Assembly: GCA_036023115.1 (NCBI GenBank) | Contig: JAYKKT010000088.1 | Coordinates: forward strand, 1,411,501-1,475,500 | Direction: 5' to 3' | DNA: 64,000 bases | Source of the DNA: Brasenia schreberi | Taxonomy: Eukaryota > Streptophyta > Magnoliopsida > Nymphaeales > Cabombaceae | Part shown: positions 12,901 through 24,900 of the stretch, piece after piece | Numbering within the stretch: position 1 is the stretch's first letter | Layout: every line of letters begins with the position of its first letter | Notes under the pieces: generated by a model | What the model was told of the DNA's origin: nothing | Databases searched by the model: none | Seen by the model: only the letters and a program-made list of their open reading frames with translations | Position numbers and translations under genes: made by a program

Positions 12901-15900
12901 TACACAAGTTTCCTTGGATCCAAACTGAGAATATCCATAGACTTGGTGATGTTAGCCAGTTGCCATCTCTGGTCAAATGGATTTTGATCCTTGTTTGGAT
13001 CTGTAAGAAGCCCTAAGCCGAATAAAGCTGATAAAGTGGCTGAATCAATGCTGATTTGTTTCTCTTAGCTGGGTATGTCTTGGTAGCTTAAGTCCATGCA
13101 AGACAGTGTAGCATGTTACGAGAATAACTTATCTGTCTTATCAATGTCTTGTTGGAGAGCTAATGTTTTGAACTTCAAAAGATTTTTAAGTTCTAAGCTG
13201 GATCCCACTTTTCAATGTACTTAGTGTCGTTCTCAAGCAGCTTTGTCATATCAAATACCTCGGTGACATCAACAATTCACTATTATTTGTCTGAAAGATT
13301 GATGCTTTTGTTTTCTTGTAGATATTAAAATGCCTTGGGGAGAAATGTATTTTGTTGCCTGGAGCTGGTGATTCCCCTTTGATGCGAGGTTCTTTGGGCT
13401 TTTGTGTAGGGAATTCAAACTGTTTTGGCTATAAAGTTGAATTGTGGTGTTGGATTTCGGTGATCCTTGAAAGCTATAACTTTCCAACCCTATGTATATG
13501 AGAGAAAGCCAAATTGCCCTTGCCTCCACGACCTTGTCATGTGCTATCCCTATCTATGCCATTTGTTTGAGATCAGCTCAGGAAAAGAATTGTTAGAATG
13601 CACATGAAGTGTTTCATATAAATGTTTTCACTACTCTGTTCCTAGTGCTCTCTTTCTCTGTTTCTCGTCACTGTCATCATCATTGTCTTCAAAGGCCGTC
13701 TCTTTCTGCTTGCATAATCTCTCTCTCATTTTTCCTTTGGCTTTGGCAGACTACATGAAACCCGATACAGAGAGTTACAATTTGGTAATTCAGGCTTATA
13801 CGAGGGCTGAATCCTATGACAGGTTCTTTTCCTTTCGCCTTTCCTTCTTTCTTTGAGATTTCACCTAGTAATATCTTACTCTAGTCACTACTTTTAAAGC
13901 AGTCTCTCCCCTGCAGATGTTGGTTTAGAAATGGACCAACCCATCATTCTAGTCTCCTAGATATTACTTTTATTTATTTTCAAAGCAAATTGTAAGCACT
14001 TGTTGACAGTAGTTCTGGAGAACAACGTTTAGGAGGTCATTTGTATATTTAGTAAAGGAAGCGAGATGATCTTATTTTTATCTTTGAAACCAGTTTTGTA
14101 TAGGTTTGAGAAATAATTTGAGTTTACAGTCTGATCTACACGTATTCCAAGTGCAAATCATTTCGTTTATCACATTGTGAGTTAGAGGCCCTATATTTTA
14201 TGGATCATATGCAAACGTCAAATGATTCACTGTCATATTCTTTTTCTGGAGATAAGAAGACTCCTTATGTGTGACTTCTACACACTTCCAAAGTTTGTGG
14301 AGAAAACATGTAGCCTTGTTTTGATTATTTTGAGTTTGTTTTTATTATGAATAAATCTCATATTCATTAAGATATAAAGGCACTTACAATAAGGGGCAGA
14401 TTGGAGGCATCCCTCCAATCTGCACCATGACCTGAATCGGCCCTGACAGTGCAGCCGTCCCCCACCTTTCTAACTAATCTCTATCTAACCCTAATCATCT
14501 ATTAATACCCCCTATCTGACTTAATTTCCTAATCTACCCCTAATAAGTACTAACTATTTCTAAGATAACATAGGACTCAAAAAAAAGACAAAATAAACTA
14601 AGACAGGACATTCTTTTACACGACTTGACTCTCATTACATGACACTATGACTTCCCTTAACACTCCCCCTCAAGTTGGGTGGAAAATGTTGATGACACCC
14701 AACTTGGATAAGGTCTCCTGGAATAGTTTGCGGGTAGTAGCTTTAGTTAAAAAATCAGCCCTCTGTTTGATAGAATGAACATACTCCAGCTGGAATTCTT
14801 TATTAGATATCTTCTCCCCGATGAAGTGGCAATCAATTTCTATATGCTTGGTCCTTTCATGAAATACTGGATTAGATGCCATCTGAATTGCTGCACTGCT
14901 ATCACAATATAAAGGTATAGGATGTTTAAGTGAATAACCCAATTCAGTAATCAATGAAGATATCCATTTTCCTTCACACATTGCTTGTGCTATAGCTCTA
15001 TATTCAGCTTCTGCCGTAGATCTTGCCACCACTCTGTTTTTTGCTTTTCCAAGATATAATATTACCCCTAAGTAAAATAACATAGCCAGTAGTTGACTTT
15101 CTATCATCATAAGAACCTGCCCAATCAGCATCAGAATAAAGTTCAATGTCCAAATTTGATGATTTCGAATAAAGTAAGCCATTCTTGAAGTTGATTTGAG
15201 ATATCGAAGAATTTTATACACGGCATCCATCTGATTTTTGGTTGGTGAATGCATATATCTGCTCACAATCCCAACTGCATATGTAATGTCTGGTCGAGTA
15301 ATGGTCAAATATATGAGCTTCCCCACTAGCTTCTGATATTTATGGATGTCTTTGAACTTTTCACTGTCTCTTTTAAAAAATTTCTGGTTTACCTCCATTG
15401 GGATGTCACTAAGTTTACATTCAAGCATTTGAATTTTTTCAAGGAGATCTATTAGATATTTTCGTTGAGTTAATAGATACCTATGTCAGAGTAAAGAACT
15501 TCTATGCCCAAGAAGTAGTGAAGCCTGCCCAGATCCTTAATATCAAATAATTTATGAAGACTCTTTTTCAACTTTGATATTTCTTCAAGGTTATCTCCTG
15601 TAACAATAATGTGATCAACATAAACAACGAGGATAGATATTTTTGTCCCTTTCTTGAAGAATATTGTATGATCATTGAGGCTTCTGCAGTATCCCAAACT
15701 ACACACTGCTTTGCCAAATTTATCAAACCAAGCTCTTGGAGACTGTTTCAACCCATATATTGCTTTATTGAGTTTATATACTCTATTAGAAGATGACAAA
15801 TTGCTTGTCATTCCTGAAGGTAGTTCCATGTATACTTCTTCATTTAAGTCTCCCTGTAAGAAAGCATTTTTAACATCAAATTGCCATAGGTCCCATTCCA

Positions 15901-18900
15901 AATTTGCTGCCATACTAAGAAGTATTATGATTGATGTAAGTTTAGCCACAGGTGCAAATATTTCTGTATAATCAATGTCATATGACTGACTGTATCCTTT
16001 AGCAACCAATCTAGCTTTATATCTCACTACTGTTTCATCTGCCTTATATTTAATAGTAAACACCCACTTGCATCCTACAATATTCCTATCAGAAGGCAAT
16101 TGAGTGATGGTCCATGTATTATTTTTGACCAGTGCATTCAATTCTTCTTCAATCGCAGCTTTCCATAAGAGACATTTAATTGCTTCTTCAAACTTTGAAG
16201 GAATTTTATGTTTTTTCGTATTCATAATAAAGTTCTGATAACTCTGAGAAGTGTTGGCATATGAAACATAGTTAGAAATTGGATATCGTGCGCATGTACG
16301 CTTACCTTTGCGAACAGCAATAGGGATCTCAAGGTCACTTTTCACTTGCACTTGAGGATCTGATTCAGGGGAAATCTCTTTAGTACATGGTTCTTCTGGA
16401 GAGTACATAATCTTCTGCTGTCCTTTCTTGTACATCAGAAGCTCTTTTGATTGCTGTGTATGGTCAGTGGAATGATCAACGATCCCCTGAAACTCCCCCT
16501 CACTAGGAACTAGTGGAAGGACACAGGATGGAGTGGGAGTAGATTACAGGAGTGTAGAATAATAAGGAGTAAATTCAAAAAAGTAACATCCCTGGAAACA
16601 TATAGTTTTTTAAGCAATGGGTCATAGCAGCGGTAACCTTTTTGAGAGGTGGAATACCCAAGAAAAATACACTTATTGGACTTGGCATCAAGTTTATCAC
16701 GATTGGGAAGGGGAATATTAACAAAACAGGTACACCAAAAAATACGAGAAGTTAGATGATACGGCTTGGAAGCTTTATTAAGACTATGAATAGGACTCTC
16801 CCCCTGAATGGTATTACTGGGCATCCGATTTATAAGATAAACAACAGTAAGGACAGCATCTGCCCAATAGAATTTGGGAACATTACTTGAAAGGAGAAGA
16901 ATTTGGGCTACTTCCATAATATGACGATTCTTCCGTTTAGCAAGACCATTCTGCTGAGGTGTATAAGGACATGTCGTCTGATGAACAATGCCCTGTACTT
17001 GTAAATAAGTAGCTAATTGAGTGCAAAGGTATTTACCCCCATTATCGGACCGAAGAATTTTCACAGTAGCATTGAATTGAGTACAAAGAAATTTATGCAC
17101 AATGGGAAAAATAGAGGCAACTTCAGACTTTGTTTTCATTAAGTAAACAATTGTAAGACGAGTGCAATCATCAATGAAGGAGATAAAATATTTATGACCA
17201 AACAAGGATGTGACTGGACTGGGACCCCATACATCAGAGTGAATCAGTTCAAAAGGGCGAGATCGGCGAGAATCACTTAAGGGATAAGATGCCCTGTGGT
17301 GTTTCCCAAGCTGACAAACTTCACATTCAAACTGAAATTTATTGGACGAGACTCTAAAATTAGGAATAACAGATGGAATTTTGGACACTGGGAGATGACC
17401 AAGACGATAGTGCCAAAGACGAAGATCTGCATCTGGAACTGGTGGTGCTGAAACTCTGTACGAGGAGGAGGGTGGAGAATGGTCTTCTAGAATGTATAAT
17501 CCTTTCTGCAGTTTACCATGTCCAAAGATTTTTCCCGTCTTCAGATCCTGAAATACACAACCACTAGGATGAAAAGTTACCCAACAATCCAAGGCACGAG
17601 TTAATGAGCTAACAGAAAGAAGATTGATCGAAAAACTAGGAACGTAATAGACTACCTGTAAATCTGAAATACAGGTAGATACACTGCACTTTCCAATGAT
17701 ATAAGTGAGAGAACCATCTGCTAACTTAATTGGTGCCTGATCTGGTAGAGTCTTGTAAGCTGAAAAATATTAGAAGTCGCCGACCATATGAACTGTAGCC
17801 CCAGAATCAATTATCCAATTTTTTGAAGAAGGAGAGTAGTGGTTATCCTGTACTTTATGGGTAGTTTGAGCTATTGTAGCCTGAGTGGAAGAAGCTTCAG
17901 AGAATCTCTGTTCAAGGCCTTTTAATCTTTTGATAATCTCTTGAATGCCATCGGTGCTGGGAGTGGAACTGTCTGCAGAATGTACTGCAGTATTGCGATT
18001 TCTATAGTAATCGGGTTTACCATGTAAGTCCCAACAATGATCTCTAGTATGACGCGATTTACCACAATGGGAGCAAACCAGTTTTTCTGTCTTCGGAAGT
18101 AAAACGACCACGGCTGTGGCCACGATCGTGGTGTCCCCCTCTGCCTCGAAAATGTGAACTGTCTCTCTTACCTGAAGGGCATGCTGATCTGTATTAATAA
18201 CATGATCATTCTCAAGATTCCTGCGATCTTCTTCTCTGATTAATAAGGAGTAAACAATGCCCAACGATGGAAGTTCGTCTCTGCCTAAGATATTCAGTTT
18301 TAATGATTCAAATTCTGGATTCACTCCCCACAATAAATCAAATACTCAGTGTGTCGTTCAGTATAACAAGTAGAGCACTTGATATCCGTATAGTAGATTA
18401 GTTCATCCCAAAGACCGCGAAGATCTGCATAGTACTCACTGATAGACCGATTGGCTTGTTTACACTTTCTGATTCGCTCCAGAATCTCATATTCTTTGGC
18501 AACATTCTTCTTTCGGGAATAAGCCTCGGATACTGCACACCAAATGTCATGGGCAGATTCTAAAAATATAAAAGTTTTAGCAATGGGTGGAATCATTGAC
18601 TGGAGCAACCATGATGAGATTAATGCATCTTCTCTTTTCCAGGTCGAATAAAGAATGTCACGAGGTTCGGGAATTGAAGATTGACCCATTAAATGGTCCC
18701 ATCTCCCCCTTGCTACAATTGCAAGTTCCACAGATCATGACCATTCCATGTAATTGCGACCATCTAATTTGGTCGTGGTAATCTGAACAGTATCTGGTTT
18801 TTCAGAGAAACTAGATTGTTCGCCTGCATGAAAGGAGGAATCAATGCCTTTACCTTTGTTAGCCATTGAGGATGAAAGTGGAATGAACCAAAAACTGCAG

Positions 18901-21900
18901 CAAGGATGAGTTTAGTGAAGGAAGTAAGTCGTGACTGCACAATCGAAGATGATGTAGAGTAGGCACCTCCGTTGGAATCAAATTTTGACCGCAAAAAGAT
19001 TAAAAAAAAATTCAGAGTGCGATTTGAAGAGTGTCGACTGGAAACTTATCAAAAAACTTTGCAGATTCAGATGAAATTGGTGTGTCTGGAATCTGTTCTA
19101 GACGGAGACATATACTAATGAACTTATTGTGTTATTGGTCGATATTTGACAAACAACAAAACTGAAGATGTGATCATAAGAGTAACGATGTGGATTTAGT
19201 CAACCATATACCATTACTGACTCATATGCATACGAACCAACGCCAGGATGCTGAAGAAATCGAGAAGCACAGAAAAGAGAGAAGCCGTGGGTGCAATCAC
19301 CAAGCCACCGTGTGAAGACTTGTTGCACATAAACAAACACTGATTGCTAGGGTGCACGATCTTTGGTTTCCCACAGAAAAAAAATGCCTGACGTCAGATA
19401 CCATATTATGAATAAATCTCATATTCATTAAGATATAAAGACACTTACAATAAGGGGCAGATTGGAGGCATCCCTCTAATCTGCACCATGACCTGAATCG
19501 GCCTTGACAGTGCAGCCGTCCCCCACCTTTCTAACTAATCTCTATCTAACCCTAATCATCTATTAATACCCCCTATTTGACTTAATTTCCTAATCTACCT
19601 CTAATAAGTACTAACTATTTCTAAGATAACATAGGACTCAAAAAAAGAAAATAAACTAAGACAGGACATTTTTTTACACTAGACTTGACTCTCATTACAT
19701 GACACTATGACTTCCCTTAACAGTTTTAGTTGATTTTCTGCTTGTATTATGGGGATTTGATGATTTTCTGTTAGTCAACAATTTTTTACCAAAGATAATG
19801 ATGATGAGTAAAGAAGATTGTATTGTTGGGGATGGTAGTTGAAACTTCTATTACAAACTTTTTTGTTATCCTAATCTTTAAATTATTGATTTTATGAAAA
19901 CTTTCTTTATCTTGTAATGCTCTAAAACGTAGGTCTTTTAAAGTACTATTATGCTTCTCTGTGTGCTTGGCAATTTCAGAATTTGATCCATAAGTCTGCC
20001 ATTTGATACACCAATTTTATTTAAATAGTATTGCTTTATTAATTCGCACAATTTTGAATGTCTCCCTTGTTCTTATATATGGGTATAAGTGTACTTGCTC
20101 TTCATTCTTCGGGCATCTTTTGGTTTTTCTATATTTCATTAAATAGTCTTGTGAGCCAAGTGATTCCTATTTTTCCTAGTATTTTCCAAACTTCTATAGG
20201 AATATTATCTGGTCCTACCGATTTACCACCCTTCATATGTTTAAGAGCCTCTTTGACTTCATTCTTTTGAATATATCGGTAGAAATTGTGGTTTATATAC
20301 TTTTCAGACTTGGCTAACTCTCCTAAACTAATACTAACATCTTTATTTTCATTAAAAAGATTATAAAAATAGTTTTTTCATCTATTTCTTATATCATCAT
20401 TTGTCACTAGAATTTTTCATCCTTGTCTTTGATGCATCTAACATAATTAAGATCTTTAGTTTTCTTATCTCTAGCCCTAGCTATCATAAAAATATCTCTT
20501 TCACCCTCTTTTGAGTTGAGTTTTTTATATAAGTCCTCCCAAATCTTAGCTTTTGCTTCACTAACAACCTTTTTTGCTTCCTTCTTTGCTTTCTTATAAG
20601 CTTCTAAAGTTTCACTAGTTTTCTTAGCATAATGTAATTTGTAACATGTCCTCTTTGCCTTGATTTTTTTTGTACTACTTCACTCCACCACTAAGGTTCT
20701 TTTTGTGCCGGTACACCTCCCTTATATACCCCTAATACATCTTTCACCACTTTCCTAATATGTATAGCCATATTGTTCCACATATCACAGGGTGTGCCAA
20801 CATAATTCCAAACATCTCCTTGAAGGACTTTCTGTTTAAATATATCTTCTTTCTTGCTTTTGAGGTTTGGACATCGTTTAAGATGGTTTGGACATATAGA
20901 AAGAAGATCAAAAGAAGAACCTGTAAGAAGGTTAGAAAAACTAAATTTGGAAAGTATTAAAAGAGGTAGAGGACGACTACAAAAGTGTTGGAAAGAAACA
21001 ATAAAGAATGATCTAGCTTATTGGGAGTTAACTGCTAACATGGCACACGATAGGGATTTGTGGAAACAAAGAATCCATGTAGCCGACCCCATCTAGTATG
21101 GGAAAAGGCTTAGTTGTTGTTGTCTCGCTTTTGAGGTTCCACCATTTGGTCCGAATAGCTTGATGCACTCTTTTCTTTTTTGTCCATAAGACAAGTATCA
21201 AGTACAACAAAGAACCAATTTGGATTCATGCCATGCAGATCTACTATTGAAGCGATTCACCTTTTGAGACGTTTTATGGATCATTTTAGAGCAAAAAAGA
21301 AAGACCTTCACATGATATTTATTGATCTAGAAAATCTTATGATAGGGTACCGAGGGAGGTTCTTTGGAGAACTTTGGAAAAAAGAGGTATCCTATTGACA
21401 TATATTAACCTTATAAGAGACATGCATGATGATGCAAAAACATGTGTGAGGACTCGTGAAGGAATGACAGACTTCTTTGAGGTGAACTTTAAGTCCATAC
21501 TTATTTATAATGATGATGGATGAGTTAACAAAACATATTCAAGATGAAGTACCTTGGTGTATGTTATTTGCAGATGACATTGTATTAGTGGAGGAGTCTA
21601 AGAAAAAAGTTAATAGAAAATTGGAACTATGGAGAGAAACATTAGAAAGCAAAGGCCTTCGACTTAGTAGAACAAAGACAGAATATATGGAATGTAAGTT
21701 TGATCATTTGGTTACTTCAGAGGACATAGAAATTAAAATTGGCACACATCGCATTCCCCAAAAGGAAAGTTTTAAATACCTAGGGTCAATTTTTCAGAGT
21801 GATGGAAGAATTGATGGAGATGTTATACATAGAATTAATGTTGGTTGGTTAAAATGGAGAGGAGCATCAGGTATTCTTTGTGATAAGAAGATACCATTAA

Positions 21901-24900
21901 AATTAAAAGGTAAATATTATAGAGCAACAATTAGGCCCGCCATGTTTTATGGTTCTGAGTGTTGGGCAGTTAATCATCAACATGTATAAAAGATGTCTCG
22001 GATAGAAATGAAGATGTTGAGATGGATGAGTGGTCATACAAGAAAAGACCGTATACATAATGAGGTTATTAGAAACAAATTAGGAGTGGGACCAATAGAG
22101 GATAAAATGAGAGAACATTGTTTAAGATGGTTTGGACATATAGAAAGAAGATCAAAAGAAGAATCTGTAAAAAGATTAGAAAAACTAAATTTGGAAAGTA
22201 TTAAAAGAGGTAGAGGACGACCACAAAAGTGTTGGAAAGAAACAATAAAGAATGATCTAGCTTATTGCGAGTTAACTGCTAACATGGCACACGATAGGGA
22301 TCTGTGAAAACAAAGAATCTATGTAGCCGACCCCGTCTAGTATGGGAAAAGGCTTAGCTGTTGTTGTAGTATTCTAAGTCACACAGACACTTCTAAGGGT
22401 GGAGTGTCGACCTCGATACTGGTGCGACACCGACACCGATACCGTGTTGGTGCGGCATGGCAAAAAAAAAAAGTTTGCAAAAAAAAAAATTGCAATTTTT
22501 TTTTTGTAACTCACGATTAAATGGGTCCGAATAATGAAGATTGATTTGTGTATTATGATGAAAATAGCAGTTGTTTACCATTTATATGTTTTGCTTTAAT
22601 ATAAACTTATAAAGTTGTGTACTTGCTATTATAGTTGTATATCATATTTGCTTTAATGATTTTGGGTGCGAACAATTGGTTTCTTATTACTCAATCTGAT
22701 TGGATTCTTGACTCCATACTATATGCCTTTGCACAGAATAATCTTTGTCACCAAACACATTTAAAGACCAGGAACATTACCTGATCAATAGAACAGAAGA
22801 GTATGACATTACTAGTGGATCCTAGCACAAATACTAGTATATGTTATATCCTACTAAAGATCTCGAAACTCTTTGAATCCATAACTTCGATATTTTGTAT
22901 CTCATAAAATCATTGTAAGTTTCAGATCATTATGTGAGAACTTGCTAATTGATACCTATGTGCACCCAAAATTAGCAAATACTAGTTGTATTATGATTGA
23001 TTTATTTAGGTTGAATATTATATATAATATATAATATTATATACCCTAGCCGTGTCGCCACACCCAAAATTTTTGAAATTTGCCGTATCCCGCACCCGCA
23101 CCTGCACCCGTGTGACATAGGTAGTATTGCTTTATTAATAAATGATTACGTCTCAGAGACTCAGATATCTTGATTTGTTAGGATTTTGTATTACCAGAAG
23201 GGACATTCTGTAGAATACGGGACAGTATGCTGAATATCTCAATTTCACATCTTATAATATAAGTTGAACAACTTACAGCTTCCCAGAACTGGTTCTGGTA
23301 ATTACACACTTGACTCCAGATAGTGTAATTACCAAGCTGCCATTTTCAAATGAATAGACCTCTTCCTCTAAAGGGTTTTTAGTTTTTTACTTCTGATGCT
23401 TGTGGAGATTACCAAGATTTGTTTGAGTGGACTTTGAGGATCCACTTTGGTGAATCTTGAGGCCAAATATTATAATTCTCTAAGGGTAGAGATAAGAAAA
23501 TTAAAGACCTTAATTTTGTTAGATGCATCAAAGACGGGGATGAGAAATTTCTAGTGGCAAATGATGATATAAAAAATAGATGGAAAAATTATTTTTATAA
23601 GCTTTTTAATGAAAATAAAGATGTTAGTATTAGCTTAGGAGAGTTAGCTAAATAAGAAAAGTACGTAAACCCCAATTTCTACCGACATATTCAAAATAAC
23701 GAAGTCAAAGAGGCTCTTAAATATTTGAAGGGTGGTATGATTTGGACATATAGAAAGAAGATTAAAAGAAGCGCGCCTTTAAAAAGGTATGAAAAACTAG
23801 ATTTTGAAAGTATTAAAAGAGGTAGAGGACGACCACCAAAGTGTTGGAAAGAAACAATAAAGAATGATATAGCTTATGTTGAGTTAACTGCTAACATTAC
23901 ACATGATAGGGCTTGTGAAAACAAAAAGTCTATGTAGCTGACCCTGTCTAGTATGAGAAAAGGCTTAGTTGTTGTTGTTGTTGTTGTTGTTGCTAAGTTA
24001 TAATACAATTTCTTTTTCCTGCATTCGCAGTGGGAGAAAAGTTTCTGAAAGCTAATTTGGGCTGAAACGAGGCCATGCTCTTTTGCTTCTGCAATGAGGT
24101 TGAAGTTTGCTCGTATTATGCTAATTTATAAGGGTTTTGTAGGGCTCAGGATGTGGCGGAGCTTCTTGGGATGATGGTTGAAGACCATAAGCGCATACAG
24201 CCAAATGTGAGGACATATGCGTAAGATCAGTTTTCATTCTTTCTCAGTCTCTTCTACTCATTGTCATATAGTAATGTTCTTGAACTCGAGACCTATAAAT
24301 GCCTCTCCTTACTGATCTTTTCTCTTTTCCTTTAGTTTGCTTTTGTATCACTATTATGTTTTTTTATATAATTCTAGTGGTGTTGAAGTGCATCTAAGTT
24401 CTAACTGCCTTGTTGTTGTGTGGGTAATGAAATAATAAACAGCACTAGTTTTTTGCTGCAGAAACTAGTAATTTGTAAAATTGTTGAATCTTCTCCTGCT
24501 TGCCTTTTTCTCAACTTCCATAGGTAAATTCCATTATGTTCATGTTCTAAGTTTTTTCATTCAGGATCCTAGTGGAGTGTTTTACCAAATATTGTGTCAT
24601 AAAGGAAGCTATTCGGCATTTCCGTGCCCTGAAGATGATTCCAGGCGGGACTAAAGTCCTGTATAATGAAGGAAATTTTGGTGATCCACTTTCTCTTTAC
24701 TTGCGAGCTTTATGCAGAGAAGGTATGTGGTTGTTTCCCTTCTCTATACACTGAATATTCTATACGGTTTTAGAGAATGCTAACAGCCTAATACGCTGCA
24801 ATGATATACTTGGTGGATTCTTTTGGTGTTTTGCTGTGGCAAGTCTTTCCTCTTAATCTTTCTGCACGGAGGCTTTGATTATGTAATTTTTTGCAAATAA

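Larger units (their letters stand above)
14343..19722 (-). mobile_element. Ty1/copia LTR retrotransposon, both LTRs, 5-bp TSD
   Basis: A 5.4 kb element in PTAC3 intron 5, antisense to the gene. LTRs are 14343-14662 (3' LTR) and 19404-19722 (5' LTR), about 98% identical. Both flanks carry GTTTT (14338-14342 and 19723-19727). Next to the 5' LTR, on the minus strand, is TGGTATCTGACG, whose first seven bases match the tRNA-iMet primer site; next to the 3' LTR is the polypurine tract (minus strand, about 14663-14680). The order gag, protease, integrase, RT, RNase H identifies copia. LTR ends are TGTTAAGG...TAATA on the element strand, a TG...TA rather than TG...CA end. Confidence 0.95.

Noticed and set aside
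20058..20270. Plus-strand 70-residue frame (and its mirror frames at 2119-2331 and 29496-29720)
   Set aside because: It is the antisense of a conserved LINE RT segment; the same antisense frame recurs at each copy only because the LINE recurs.
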